From NCBI RefSeq assembly GCF_900109495.1, contig NZ_FOAA01000008.1, forward strand, positions 1-64,000: a stretch of DNA of 64,000 bases, written 5' to 3'. Origin of the DNA: Ectothiorhodospira marina. GTDB lineage: Bacteria > Pseudomonadota > Gammaproteobacteria > Ectothiorhodospirales > Ectothiorhodospiraceae. The notes beneath the pieces are model-generated. The model ran no database searches. It had not been told where the DNA came from and saw only the letters and a program-made list of their open reading frames with translations. Below are positions 33,428 to 42,939 of the stretch, piece after piece. Positions within the stretch are counted from its first letter, which is position 1. Each line of letters begins with the position of its first letter. A program made the translations under genes and the position numbers.

Positions 33428-34894
33428 ATGTCTGCGACTTCCTCCAGCACCCCCTCGCCCAGGCACCGCCGCAAGGCCCTGCTCATCCTCGCCCTGCTGC
33501 TTGCGTTGGCGGTGATCGTTGTAGGCGCCAACCATCAGGTGCACCGGGCGGCTGAAGATCAGGTGGAGAGCACACTCCAGAGATGGCGGGACCAGCCCCC
33601 GGACGTCCCCGGCGTGCATCTGCGCTGGGCTGACTATGATCGCGACAGCGGCGATCTGCAGTACCGCATTCGTTATATCCCTGAGGAAAACAGCGTCCCC
33701 TGGCAGATGCTGGCAGATCTGCAGGGAACCGATAGCCCCACACTGGAGACCTCTGGCACTGCCCAGATCACTACACGCGGCCTGATGGGCCTGCTGGGCA
33801 CCATCGCCCGTGTGGAGGGTGGTCTCATGGTCTCCGACACCTGGCGGTCCCTCCTGCCGGATTTTGAAGGCGATGAGTGGCTTCGCTATCACATGAACGT
33901 GGACACCCGTGGGCGACATCACCTGGCCCTGGCTGGCCGGGGCTACGAAGGTCGCATTCTGGATGACCGGGGCGAAGGCACCGGCGAGACCGCCTGGCAA
34001 CCCTGGTCTCTTGAGGCCCGCCTGGCCAGCGAAGACCGCCTTGCAGATCTTGATGCCTCGCTGCCACGGCTGTGGCTTCGGGAGGAAAACAGCGCACTGG
34101 ATGCCCTGGTGGAAGATCTGAATCTGCATCTGGAAGACATCACCCTGGACCAGGGCCTGACAATGATCGGCGCATCCGCGCTTTCCATGCAACAGCTCTC
34201 CGTAGAGGATCCAGGTGGCACGCTGGTGCTGAGAGACATGGCGCTGAACTGGAACAACCACCGCGAAGACGATCGGCTCCGCGACTGGATGGATCTCTCC
34301 CTGGGGTACATGAGCCTGAATGGCGACCGGATCCTGGATCAGGCGCGCCTGCAACTCAACTCGGATCTGAGCTTTGAAGCCTTGCAGGATCTCATGGCCG
34401 TGAGTGACACCCTGAACCTGGAGGATGATCTCAGCCTGAGCGAAGCGAAACGACTGGAGCAGGCCATGACCTCCCTGCTTCGCCGTGGCGGCGAGATCAA
34501 GCTGGAGCGCTTATCACTCACGCAGGAGGCCCACGGCACCATCGAAGGTCATGCCACCCTGGGTCTTGACGAGAATGCGGAATTCAATCCAGGAGGCGGC
34601 CTCCACCAGTGGGATACGCTCTATGGCGATGTCCGGTTCACCCTTGATGAACCCCTGATTCAGGCGCTCATGGCACGCTCCATCCGCGCCCAGTGGCCCC
34701 ATATCAATGAGGCACAGCTGGACAAGAGGGTAAAGGCACAATGGCGGGAATGGTCGGCCATCCTGGGCATGATGCCCTTCGTGACCGAATGGGAAGATCA
34801 GCGGATCACCCTGGCACTGGAACTGGAGGCCGGCGTGCTCAAGGCAGAGGGCCGCCAGGTCATGAACCTGAGGGACCTGATGGGGATGTTCTAG
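33428..34894 (+). CDS. DUF945 (YdgA) family protein
   Basis: 488 residues with one N-terminal membrane anchor (about 18-36, LLILALLLALAVIVVGAN) and a long periplasmic region of repetitive beta structure, as in YdgA-like DUF945 proteins. The ATG at 33428 has AGGAG at 7 nt; an in-frame TTG just before is rejected. Related YdgA proteins are periplasmic/inner-membrane proteins of unsettled function. No operon partner is obvious. Confidence 0.7.
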   Translation: MSATSSSTPSPRHRRKALLILALLLALAVIVVGANHQVHRAAEDQVESTLQRWRDQPPDVPGVHLRWADYDRDSGDLQYRIRYIPEENSVPWQMLADLQGTDSPTLETSGTAQITTRGLMGLLGTIARVEGGLMVSDTWRSLLPDFEGDEWLRYHMNVDTRGRHHLALAGRGYEGRILDDRGEGTGETAWQPWSLEARLASEDRLADLDASLPRLWLREENSALDALVEDLNLHLEDITLDQGLTMIGASALSMQQLSVEDPGGTLVLRDMALNWNNHREDDRLRDWMDLSLGYMSLNGDRILDQARLQLNSDLSFEALQDLMAVSDTLNLEDDLSLSEAKRLEQAMTSLLRRGGEIKLERLSLTQEAHGTIEGHATLGLDENAEFNPGGGLHQWDTLYGDVRFTLDEPLIQALMARSIRAQWPHINEAQLDKRVKAQWREWSAILGMMPFVTEWEDQRITLALELEAGVLKAEGRQVMNLRDLMGMF

Positions 34895-35000
34895 CCAGCG
34901 ACCTAACTGAGAACCACCGTCTTGTTGCCATGAATCAGCACCCGATCCTCCAGGTGGTGGCGAAAACGACGCGGCATGCAAGACCAGGCAAGGCCTCAAC

Positions 35001-35492
35001 TCAACCAGGGCGCACCACAATACCATCTTCATCCGCGAACAGCAGATCCCCCGGTCGGAATTCCACGCCCGCAAAGCGCACGGGGATATTCTCCCGACCC
35101 ACCCCCATCTTCTTGCTCTTGAGTGGATGGGTGGCCATGGCCTTCACCCCCAGGGACAACTCGCCACAGGCCCGGGAATCCCGGATACAGCCGTACATCA
35201 CCACCCCGGCCCAGCCGTTCTTCACCGCCAGGATGGCCAGCTGATCGCCCAGCATGGCACAGCGCATGGAGCCACCGGCATCCACCACCAGCACCTTGCC
35301 CCGACCATCGGTGCCCAGCATCTCCCGCACCTTGGAGTTGTCCTCAAAGCACTTCAAGGTCACGATCTCGCCGGAGAAGGCCTTCTCCCCGCCAAAATCC
35401 CGAAAGATCGGCTCACACACCTGGATATCACCATCCTCGTGCTCATCACACAGATCCGCCGTACCCTGGAAATTCAATCGTTCAGATGCCAT
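35001..35492 (-). CDS. rraA: RraA family protein (ribonuclease activity regulator / aldolase fold)
   Basis: 163-residue trimeric RraA-fold protein. It contains ATADLCDE-like N-terminus ([16 protein letters not shown]), [18 protein letters not shown] and [11 protein letters not shown], matching the RraA/HMG-aldolase group. In E. coli RraA inhibits RNase E; many homologues have a weak aldolase/decarboxylase activity using the GD-x20-R-D pattern, which is present here (GDQLA then RDS). It is monocistronic. The region 34895-35000 below it shows no convincing gene. Confidence 0.9.
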   Translation of the reverse strand: MASERLNFQGTADLCDEHEDGDIQVCEPIFRDFGGEKAFSGEIVTLKCFEDNSKVREMLGTDGRGKVLVVDAGGSMRCAMLGDQLAILAVKNGWAGVVMYGCIRDSRACGELSLGVKAMATHPLKSKKMGVGRENIPVRFAGVEFRPGDLLFADEDGIVVRPG

Positions 35493-35546
35493 CTACACAC
35501 TCCTGATTCTTTAACGTCAAAGCACCCAGGTTCAGCTAAGGAAGCT

Positions 35547-35656
35547 CCCTTCTCCCCCATGGGGGAGAAGGGCTGGGGATGAGGGGGGTGGGGGGGGGAG
35601 GCACTGTGCCGGCCCTCGCCCCTCACCCCAACCCCTCTCCCCTGAGGGGAAAGGGG
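35547..35656. repeat. pair of REP-like palindromes in inverted orientation
   Basis: First palindrome: CCCTTCTCCCCC-AT-complement (35547-35572, 12-bp arms), followed by CTGGGGATGAGGGGGG. Second: CCCTCACCCCAACCCCTC into CCCCTCTCCCC-TGA-GGGGAAAGGGG (35632-35656, one mismatch). The two are mirror images with the CCCTCACCCCA / TGGGGATGAGGG flanks facing inward, like a BIME. The second matches the repeat at 8710-8747. Confidence 0.65.
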
Positions 35657-35687
35657 CTCGTCCGGAAACACAGGCCCCGCAAACAAC

Positions 35688-35725
35688 AAGGGCCGCATCC
35701 CCCGTTCCCGGTTGATGCGGCCCTT
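35688..35725 (-). terminator. terminator of isocitrate lyase gene
   Basis: 12-bp perfect arms (AAGGGCCGCATC at 35688-35699; complement at 35714-35725), 38 bp past the aceA stop on the minus strand, followed on that strand by TTGTTGTTT. Confidence 0.8.
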
Positions 35726-35762
35726 GAAGATCCCGTTCAGTTCGGGCCAGCCCAGGCAGGCC

Positions 35763-37076
35763 TTAGCCGCTGAACTGATCTTCCTCGGTGGAACCCTTCA
35801 GCGCGGTCACCGAAGAGGTGCCACCCTGAATCACGGTGGTGATGTCGTCGAAGTAACCGGCACCCACTTCCTGCTGGTGAGACACAAAGGTGTAACCCTT
35901 GTCGCGCGCTGCGAACTCAGGCTGCTGCACCTTCTCCACGTAGTGCTTCATGCCCTCGCCGCGGGCATAGTCATAGGCCAGATCGAACATGTTGTACCAC
36001 ATGTTGTGGATACCGGCGAGGGTGATGAACTGGTACTTGTAACCGTACTCGGACAGCTTCTCCTGGAAGTGAGAAATGGTCTTGTCGTCCAGGTTCTTCT
36101 TCCAGTTGAAGGAGGGCGAGCAGTTGTAGGCCAGCAGCTGATTCGGGTTCTTGGCGCGCACGGCCTCGGCGAACTCACGGGCAAAGCCCAGGTCCGGCGT
36201 GCCGGTTTCGCACCACACCAGGTCAGCATAGGGGGCGTAGGCCACACCGCGGGAGATGGCCTGCTCCAGGCCGTTCTTCACCCGGTAGAAGCCCTCGGCG
36301 GTGCGCTCGCCATTGACGAACGGACGATCGTTCTCATCAAAGTCGGACGTCAGCAGGTTGGCTGCTTCGGCGTCGGTGCGAGCCAGCAGCAGGGTGGGCA
36401 CACCCATCACATCGGAAGCCATACGAGCAGCAATCAACTTGTGGACCGCTTCCTGGGTGGGCACCAGCACCTTGCCACCCATGTGACCGCACTTCTTCAC
36501 CGCAGCCAGCTGATCCTCAAAATGCACCCCGGCCGCGCCGGCAGTGATCATGTTCTTCATCAGCTCAAACGCGTTGAGCACACCACCAAAACCGGCCTCA
36601 GCGTCGGCCACGATAGGCAAGAAGTAATCGATGCCCTCGGGATCTTCCGGGCTCATGCCACGGGACCACTGGATCTCGTCGGCGCGCTTGAAGGCATTGT
36701 TGATACGGCGCACCACAGTGGGCACCGAGTCATAGGCGTACAGGGACTGGTCCGGATACATGGTTTCGGAGGTGTTGGCGTCCGCCGCCACCTGCCAACC
36801 GGACAGATAGATGGCCTCGATACCGGCCTTGGCCTGCTGCACGGCCTGACCACCGGTCAAGGCCCCCAGGCAATTCACATAACCCTTTTTGGCATCGCCG
36901 TTGACCAGCTTCCACAGCTTCTCGGCGCCACGGCGGGCCAGGGTGTGCTCAGGCTGAACGGAGCCACGCAGGCGCACCACATCCTCAGCAGTGTAGCCGC
37001 GCGTCACGTCCTTCCAGCGCGGATTTTCTGCCCAGTCCTTCTTGAGCGCCTTGATCTGTTCATCTCGGTTCATCAT
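35763..37076 (-). CDS. aceA: isocitrate lyase
   Basis: 437-residue glyoxylate-bypass enzyme that cleaves isocitrate to glyoxylate and succinate. It shows the catalytic KKCGHMGGK loop, the metal-binding [10 protein letters not shown], the [10 protein letters not shown] block and [17 protein letters not shown]. Length and order are those of proteobacterial AceA. The start is one of two adjacent ATGs (37076, 37073) behind GAGG. It is transcribed away from aceK across a 335-bp shared upstream region. Malate synthase is not in the window. Confidence 0.97.
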   Translation of the reverse strand: MMNRDEQIKALKKDWAENPRWKDVTRGYTAEDVVRLRGSVQPEHTLARRGAEKLWKLVNGDAKKGYVNCLGALTGGQAVQQAKAGIEAIYLSGWQVAADANTSETMYPDQSLYAYDSVPTVVRRINNAFKRADEIQWSRGMSPEDPEGIDYFLPIVADAEAGFGGVLNAFELMKNMITAGAAGVHFEDQLAAVKKCGHMGGKVLVPTQEAVHKLIAARMASDVMGVPTLLLARTDAEAANLLTSDFDENDRPFVNGERTAEGFYRVKNGLEQAISRGVAYAPYADLVWCETGTPDLGFAREFAEAVRAKNPNQLLAYNCSPSFNWKKNLDDKTISHFQEKLSEYGYKYQFITLAGIHNMWYNMFDLAYDYARGEGMKHYVEKVQQPEFAARDKGYTFVSHQQEVGAGYFDDITTVIQGGTSSVTALKGSTEEDQFSG

Positions 37077-37411
37077 GCCTAATCCTCTGTCACTCTATCA
37101 TTGTGGCCCGTTTCCCGGGCGGGGGTCTCTTGGTCCGGACAGGACAACGTATGGCCGAACTGACTCGTGTGGGCCTCGGTGACACAGACCGGAAACCCGT
37201 TCATCTGCTTACCCGAGGACTCCACACGACTTTTCGAATGGAGGGGCCAAGCGTAGTCTAGACTCAGACAAAAGCCAGCAAGAAATTTCAATAGTAACCA
37301 TTTGCTGGTGCAATGCAACATAGCAATTGGTACAAACAGAGTAAATACTGTAGTAGATTTGACATGTTGACGGCACACACCGCTCAGGCGACCACAGGCA
37401 ACCACCAGACC
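37077..37411. promoter_or_regulatory. divergent aceA-aceK control region
   Basis: No gene seen. It holds the palindrome AGTCTAGACT (37255-37264), and an inverted repeat CCAGCAA (37275-37281) / TTGCTGG (37302-37308), with a further AGCAA at 37322-37326 forming another dyad with TTGCT (37302-37306). The AT-rich part near 37280-37360 is the likely site of the divergent promoters. The regulator cannot be named. Confidence 0.45.
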
Positions 37412-39169
37412 ATGAATGACCGCGCGAGGCAGATCGCCCGCTCAATCCTCACGGGTTTTGAACGCCACTTCTCGTTTTTCCAGGAGATCACCAGCAGCGC
37501 CCGGGAACGTTTCGAGCATGCCGACTGGGAGGCCGTACGCGCCGCGTCAGTCAAACGCATCAGCTCCTACGACGGACGCGTGCAGGAAACCCTCGCCAAG
37601 GTGCGCGCCACCTTTGGCATCGATGGGTTGGAGGAAAAACTCTGGCAACTGGTCAAGATCTCCTACATGGACCTGCTGCAACACCACTCCCGCCCAGAAC
37701 TGGCGGAAACCTTCTACAACTCGGTATTCTGCCGCCTGTTTGAGCGCAAGTACTACAATAATGACATGATCTTCCTGGAATCGGTGGCTAACCGGCAAGA
37801 ACTGGCCGAGCGTTACCGGGGCTACCTATCCTTCCACACTCGCGACGGTGGCGTAGAGACCTGCATCTGGGAAATCCTCTCAGCCTTCTATTTCAACCTG
37901 CCCCATGCAGACCTTTCCCAGGATGTGAGCAACATCACCGAAGCCCTGATCGAGCGGTCGGAATTCGGCCCCGAGGCCATGTCGGACCTGCGCATTGACA
38001 TACTGGAGTTCCCCTTCTTCCGTAACAAGGCCGCCTACCTGATTGGCCGCGTGGTGCACGAGGGTCACTGCCATCCCTTCATCGTCCCCCTCACCAACAA
38101 CGAACATGGCGGCCTGGTGGCCGACGCCCTGCTCACCACCGAAGAGGAGGCAGAAGCGGTATTCAGCTTTGCCCGAGCCTACTTCCTCGTAAAAACCCCG
38201 GTCCCCGCCGCCACCGTGGCCTTCCTGCAGGACCTGATGCCCAACAAGGCCGTAGCGGAGCTGTACATGAGCCTGGGCTTCCACAAGCAGGCCAAGAACG
38301 AGTTCTATCGGGACTTTCTCCACCACCTGGCCGACAGCCATGACCTGTTCAGCCTGGCCCAGGGCACGCCGGGCCTGGTGATGATGGTGTTCACCCTGCC
38401 CTCCTACCCCTACGTGTTCAAGGTGATCAAGGACCGCTTCCCGCCGCAAAAAGATGTCACCCACGAATTGATCGAGCGACGTTACCTGCAGGTCAAGATG
38501 CACGACCGGGTGGGTCGCATGGCCGATACCCTGGAGTTTTCCGAGGTGGCCTTCCCCCTGTCACGGTTCTCCCCGCAGTTGCTGGAAGCCCTGCAGAACG
38601 AGGTGAGCTCCCAGGTGGAGGTGAGTGACGGCATGCTGGTGATCAAGCACCTGTATATCGAGAAGCGCATGCTGCCGCTGGATGTCTTCCTGCAGAGCGC
38701 CAATGAAGAGGAGGCACGTCACGCCCTGCACGAATGGGGGCTGGCGGTGAAGCAGTTGATGGGCGTGAACATCTTCCCCGGCGACCTGCTGTTCAAGAAC
38801 TTCGGCGTCACCGACAGCGGCAAGGTGGTGTTCTACGATTACGACGAGATCTGCTATCTCACCGAATGCCATTTCCGCAAGATCCCCGAATCCCCGTTCC
38901 CGGAAGACGAACTCAGTTCCGATGCCTGGTACTCAGCCGGCCCCAACGAGGTCTTCCCCGAGGAATTCCCCACCTTCCTGAGCACCGACCCCAGGGTGCG
39001 GCGCACCCTGATCAAGCTGCACCCCGACCTGTTCGACTATCGCTACTGGCAGGCGCGTCAGGAAGACGTAAAGAAGGGCATTCACGGAGATGTCTTCCCT
39101 TACCGCCAATCGGTCCGCTTCAACAAGTCACCCGCTCAGCGCCCGGTTGCCCAGGCCGCCTCCGCCTGA
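37412..39169 (+). CDS. aceK: isocitrate dehydrogenase kinase/phosphatase
   Basis: 585 residues from the ATG at 37412. AceK phosphorylates isocitrate dehydrogenase on acetate to divert isocitrate into the glyoxylate bypass, and also removes the phosphate. N-terminal IARSILTGFERHFSFFQEIT aligns with the start of E. coli AceK, which decides the start (frame open to 37313). Kinase-domain landmarks include the ATP-loop region TPGLVMMVFTLPSYPYVFKVIKDRF and the catalytic/metal-binding block NIFPGDLLFKNFGVTDSGKVVFYDYDE. It is divergent from aceA rather than in an aceBAK operon. Confidence 0.95.
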   Translation: MNDRARQIARSILTGFERHFSFFQEITSSARERFEHADWEAVRAASVKRISSYDGRVQETLAKVRATFGIDGLEEKLWQLVKISYMDLLQHHSRPELAETFYNSVFCRLFERKYYNNDMIFLESVANRQELAERYRGYLSFHTRDGGVETCIWEILSAFYFNLPHADLSQDVSNITEALIERSEFGPEAMSDLRIDILEFPFFRNKAAYLIGRVVHEGHCHPFIVPLTNNEHGGLVADALLTTEEEAEAVFSFARAYFLVKTPVPAATVAFLQDLMPNKAVAELYMSLGFHKQAKNEFYRDFLHHLADSHDLFSLAQGTPGLVMMVFTLPSYPYVFKVIKDRFPPQKDVTHELIERRYLQVKMHDRVGRMADTLEFSEVAFPLSRFSPQLLEALQNEVSSQVEVSDGMLVIKHLYIEKRMLPLDVFLQSANEEEARHALHEWGLAVKQLMGVNIFPGDLLFKNFGVTDSGKVVFYDYDEICYLTECHFRKIPESPFPEDELSSDAWYSAGPNEVFPEEFPTFLSTDPRVRRTLIKLHPDLFDYRYWQARQEDVKKGIHGDVFPYRQSVRFNKSPAQRPVAQAASA

Positions 39170-39170
39170 G

Positions 39171-39722
39171 CTACTCGCTGATGCGCATGGCTGCGCGCAG
39201 GTAGTGGAACATGGACCACAAGGTCAGACCGGCGGCCACATAGAGCAGGATCATGCCGATGCCCATGCTGGGCAGACCGATAATGGGTTGCCCGTAGAGC
39301 AGCAGGAAAATGGCCACCATCTGCGCGGTGGTCTTGAGTTTGCCAATCCAGGAGACCGCCACCGCGCCGGACTGTCCCAGTTGAGCCATCCACTCCCTCA
39401 GGGCGGAGATGGCGATCTCCCGACCAATAATCACCACGGCTGCCAGGGTGATCAGCACGCCGCCCGGATGATCCACCAGCAACACCAGGGCCGTGGCCAC
39501 CATCAGCTTGTCAGCCACCGGATCGAGAAAGGCACCGAACTGGGACGTCTGCTCCAGGCGCCGGGCCAAATAACCATCCAGCCAGTCCGTCCCCCCCGCC
39601 AGAGCGAAGATAAAGGCGCTCACCGGCCCTGAGAGTGGATGAGGATAGTAATACGTGACCACGATCAGCGGGATCAGGGCGATCCGCAGCCAGGTCAGCA
39701 GATTGGGGATGGACAATGTCAT
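39171..39722 (-). CDS. pgsA: CDP-diacylglycerol-glycerol-3-phosphate 3-phosphatidyltransferase
   Basis: 183-residue membrane enzyme for the committed step of phosphatidylglycerol synthesis. The CDP-alcohol phosphotransferase motif is complete: DWLDGYLARR followed by GAFLDPVADK (D-G-x2-A-R-x8-G-x3-D-x3-D). Five or six hydrophobic segments are present. It lies 3 bp downstream of uvrC, as in the E. coli uvrY-uvrC-pgsA cluster. Confidence 0.95.
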   Translation of the reverse strand: MTLSIPNLLTWLRIALIPLIVVTYYYPHPLSGPVSAFIFALAGGTDWLDGYLARRLEQTSQFGAFLDPVADKLMVATALVLLVDHPGGVLITLAAVVIIGREIAISALREWMAQLGQSGAVAVSWIGKLKTTAQMVAIFLLLYGQPIIGLPSMGIGMILLYVAAGLTLWSMFHYLRAAMRISE

Positions 39723-39725
39723 GAA

Positions 39726-41561
39726 TCAGTCGTCGTGTAGCGAATCGAATATCTGCTGCGCCAGCTTGCGACTGATGCCGGGCACCTTGGCGAGTTCTTC
39801 CACCCTGGCACTGCTGACAGCCTTCAAGCCACCAAAATGCTTGAGCAACTGCTGGCGACGCTTGGGACCCATGCCGGGAATCTGCTCCAGCGGCGAGGTA
39901 TTGCGTGCCTTGGCACGCTGCTGCCGATGTCCTGTGATGGCAAACCGATGCGCTTCGTCACGGATTTGCTGAATCAGGTGCAGCGCCTTTGAACTCGGCG
40001 GCAGTATAGACGGGCCGCGTTCATCGCTCAATATCAGCGTTTCCAGGCCGGGCCGGCGATCCTCGCCCTTGGCCACGCCCACCACCATGACCTCCGCCAC
40101 CTGCAGGTCCTCCAGCACCTCCAGTGCCTGGCGCACCTGCCCCTTGCCGCCATCGATGAACAGGATATCCGGCAGGCGCGCCTCGCCCTCCTTGAGACGG
40201 GTATAGCGCCGATGCAGAGCCTGATACATGGCCGCATAGTCATCCCCGGGGGTGATATCGCGAATATTGAAACGCCGATAATCCGACTTGAGTGGCCCTT
40301 CGGGGTTGAAGACCACGCAGGAGGCCACAGTGGCCTCCCCATGAGAGTGACTGATATCGAAGCACTCCATGCGCGTAGGCACCTCGTCCAATTCCAGGGC
40401 CTCCCGCAGGGCCTCCAGGCGCTCACGCATGCCGGCCTTGCCGGCCAGGCGCGTGGCCAGGGACATCTGCGCATTGCGCTGAGCCATTTCCAGCCAGCGC
40501 GCCCGCTCGCCGCGCACGCTCCAGGCCAGACTCACCCTGTGACCCCGCTGCATGGTAAGCATTTCCTCCAGCAAGGCCGACTCCTCCGGGGCATGACTGA
40601 GGATGATCTGGGGCGGCACCTCCCGAGACAGGTAATACTGCCCAAGGAAAGCGGTCATCAACGCCTCGGCGCTGGTCTCTTCCGGCAGACTGGGGAATAG
40701 CGCCCGGTTACCCAGGTTCAAGCCGCCGCGAATGGAAAAAACCTGTACGCACACCTGGCCACCCTCCAGGGCGGCGGCGACAATATCCACATCACCGCCC
40801 TCCCCGCTCACATACTGCCGCTCGGAGATCTGCCGCAGGCGGGCAATCTGGTCCCGCACCTGAGCTGCCCGCTCGAACTCCAGGCGAGCTGAAGCCGCTT
40901 CCATCTCAGCCACCAGATTCCGCATGACCTGATCGCTGCGACCTTCCAGAAAGTCCACCGCATGCTTCACATCACGCTCATAGGCCAGGGGATCGATCAG
41001 CCCCACGCAGGGGGCGGTACACCGCTTGATCTGGTACTGCAGGCAAGGGCGTGAGCGGTTCTCGAAGAAACTGTCCTTGCAGGGCCGGATCAAAAACAGC
41101 TTCTGCAGCAGATTGAGCGTGTCGCGCACCGCCAGGGTGGATGGATAAGGACCAAAATAGCGCCCTGGCTTCTTCCGTGCCCCACGATGAAATGTCAGGC
41201 GCGGATAGGTGTGCTGGGAGAGGAATATGTAGGGGTAGCTCTTATCGTCACGCAGCAGCACGTTGTAGCGTGGCCGATGCTGCTTGATGAGATTATTCTC
41301 CAGCAACAGGGCCTCGGCCTCGGTGGTGGTCACCGTCACCTGCACATCCCGGATCTGCGCCACCATGGAACGAATGCGGGGGCTGGGCACATTCCGGCGA
41401 AAATAGCTGGAAACCCGATTTCTGAGGTTCTTGGCCTTGCCCACGTAGAGCACCACACCCTCCTCATCCAGCATCCGGTAGACCCCAGGCTGGCGGGTCA
41501 AGCTGGCCAGGAAGGTCTTGGCATCAAAGCCGAATTCGGGTGGGGACGCATCCGTCACCAT
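39726..41561 (-). CDS. uvrC: excinuclease ABC subunit C
   Basis: 611-residue nucleotide-excision-repair endonuclease. It has an N-terminal GIY-YIG nuclease (PGVYRMLDEEGVVLYVGKAKNLRNR), a UVR motif (RDQVMRNL to RDQIARLRQISE region), the C-terminal RNase H-like nuclease (ECFDISHSHGEATVASCVVF and ILFIDGGKGQ) and tandem helix-hairpin-helix motifs at the end (IPGMGPKRRQQLLKHFGG). The ATG at 41561 matches where homologues begin (FGFDAKTFL); the upstream ATG at 41576 overlaps the glycosylase stop and is possible. Confidence 0.95.
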   Translation of the reverse strand: MVTDASPPEFGFDAKTFLASLTRQPGVYRMLDEEGVVLYVGKAKNLRNRVSSYFRRNVPSPRIRSMVAQIRDVQVTVTTTEAEALLLENNLIKQHRPRYNVLLRDDKSYPYIFLSQHTYPRLTFHRGARKKPGRYFGPYPSTLAVRDTLNLLQKLFLIRPCKDSFFENRSRPCLQYQIKRCTAPCVGLIDPLAYERDVKHAVDFLEGRSDQVMRNLVAEMEAASARLEFERAAQVRDQIARLRQISERQYVSGEGGDVDIVAAALEGGQVCVQVFSIRGGLNLGNRALFPSLPEETSAEALMTAFLGQYYLSREVPPQIILSHAPEESALLEEMLTMQRGHRVSLAWSVRGERARWLEMAQRNAQMSLATRLAGKAGMRERLEALREALELDEVPTRMECFDISHSHGEATVASCVVFNPEGPLKSDYRRFNIRDITPGDDYAAMYQALHRRYTRLKEGEARLPDILFIDGGKGQVRQALEVLEDLQVAEVMVVGVAKGEDRRPGLETLILSDERGPSILPPSSKALHLIQQIRDEAHRFAITGHRQQRAKARNTSPLEQIPGMGPKRRQQLLKHFGGLKAVSSARVEELAKVPGISRKLAQQIFDSLHDD

Positions 41562-41565
41562 GGGA

Positions 41566-42210
41566 TCAGCGGGCATCCAGGCGCTGGCGCAGTTCCGCAA
41601 ACACGGCCTGGAACATCTCGGGCGTCAGCCGGCGGGTCTGGGTGTTGTAGCGGCTACAATGATATGAGTCCACCAGGGTGATGCCACCCGGCAGATCGTG
41701 TATGCAACCGTGACCGAAGGGATGATCCTTGAGTTTCAGGCCCCGAGCCCGAAGGATGGCCTGATGGGCAATGGATCCCAGAGCCAGCACCACCGCAGGG
41801 TCAGGCAAGGTCTCCATTTCCGCCGCCAGATAATCATTACAGGCGCGGACCTCCGCCCCCTGAGGCTTGTTCTGAGGGGGGAGGCACTTCACCGCATTGG
41901 TGATACGACAATCCCGCAGGATGAGCCCATCATCCCGGGAGCAGGATTCGGGTTGGCTCCCAAAGCCGGTTTCATACAGGGTGCGATACAGCAGGATGCC
42001 CGCATGGTCGCCGGTGAAGGGGCGCCCCGAGGCATTGGCGCCGTGCATGCCCGGCGCCAGCCCGACAATCAGCAACCGGGCATCCGGGTCACCAAAAGGG
42101 GGAACGGGCGCGGCATGATACTCGGGATGCGCCTGACGCACCTGGGAGAGAAATCCCGCCAGGCGGGGGCAGCGGACACAATGGGGGTCAAAGACGGTTC
42201 GAGACACCAC
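41566..42210 (-). CDS. uracil-DNA glycosylase, family 5 (UDGb)-like, Fe-S
   Basis: 214-residue glycosylase removing uracil and other deaminated bases. Motif 1 is GLAPGMHGANASG, and motif 2 is the modified HCSRYNTQT (HPSPxN type). Cys residues at the N-terminus (HCVRCPRL) and in ITNAVKC and ACND provide the usual four iron-sulfur ligands. GMHGAN without the Asp of family 4 identifies family 5. It is inserted between uvrY and uvrC, making a DNA-repair cluster; spacing to uvrY is 12 bp. Confidence 0.9.
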   Translation of the reverse strand: MVSRTVFDPHCVRCPRLAGFLSQVRQAHPEYHAAPVPPFGDPDARLLIVGLAPGMHGANASGRPFTGDHAGILLYRTLYETGFGSQPESCSRDDGLILRDCRITNAVKCLPPQNKPQGAEVRACNDYLAAEMETLPDPAVVLALGSIAHQAILRARGLKLKDHPFGHGCIHDLPGGITLVDSYHCSRYNTQTRRLTPEMFQAVFAELRQRLDAR

Positions 42211-42222
42211 AGGGAACAGACC

Positions 42223-42933
42223 TCAGGCGTCGTTGGAAGAATCCGGAGCGGTAATGCCATGATCCATGGCCAGGCGCAGCAACTCGATATCACTGGAACA
42301 CTCCAGCTTGTCCCGCAGACGGGCCTTGTAGGTACTGACAGTCTTCACATTCACGCCCAGTTCACTGGCAATCTTTTGTTGTTTGCAGCCCTTCACCAAC
42401 AGCACCAGGATCTGCCGCTCCCGGGGAGACAGGCGAGCCAGGGCATCGGCTTCCTCCACCCCCTCGCCCCCCGACAGGTGGTGGGCGATCTTCGGGCTCA
42501 TATGCCGGTCACCGCGCATGGCCAGCCGGATGGCCTCGATCAACTCATCCACCTGGCAGCCCTTGGTGAGATAACCTGACGCCCCGCTATCCATCAACCA
42601 GCGGGGAAAAGGCCCTTCGTCCTGGACGGTGAGCACGATCACCTTGGTGCCGGGATACTGGGCCAGTACCTGACGGGTGGTCTCGAGACCTCCCATGCCG
42701 GGCATATTCAGGTCCAGCAACACCACGTCCGGGCGCAGTCGCGGCAACTTTGCCAGGGCCTCCTCACCGGAACCGGCCTCGCCCACCACATGTATCCCCG
42801 TCTGAGCAGCACGCGACTCCAGCAAGCCGCGGATGCCAATGCGCACCAACTCGTGGTCATCCACCAGCAGCACATCCACCATACGCGGACTCAAGCCGTT
42901 CCTTTCACCGTCGCCGTTGTGATTCCCGGACAT
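42223..42933 (-). CDS. uvrY: response regulator UvrY/GacA (NarL family)
   Basis: 236 residues. Receiver domain (MVDVLLVDDHELVRIGI; phospho-acceptor Asp in VVLLDLNMPGMGG; Lys in GYLTKG) and LuxR-type helix-turn-helix (LSPRERQILVLLVKGCKQQKIASELGVNVKTVSTYKARL). With BarA it activates csrB-type small RNAs in relatives. The first 17 residues may be an over-extension; an internal ATG at 42882 begins right at the receiver. It heads the uvrY-udg-uvrC-pgsA cluster. Confidence 0.92.
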   Translation of the reverse strand: MSGNHNGDGERNGLSPRMVDVLLVDDHELVRIGIRGLLESRAAQTGIHVVGEAGSGEEALAKLPRLRPDVVLLDLNMPGMGGLETTRQVLAQYPGTKVIVLTVQDEGPFPRWLMDSGASGYLTKGCQVDELIEAIRLAMRGDRHMSPKIAHHLSGGEGVEEADALARLSPRERQILVLLVKGCKQQKIASELGVNVKTVSTYKARLRDKLECSSDIELLRLAMDHGITAPDSSNDA

Positions 42934-42939
42934 CTTGAG

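Noticed and set aside
34903-34977. 24-codon minus-strand frame after rraA (ends IHGNKTVVLS)
   Set aside because: No ribosome-binding site and no recognisable family; could be a gene-end remnant but cannot be supported.
35712-37082. 456-codon plus-strand frame
   Set aside because: Antisense to isocitrate lyase; shadow frame.
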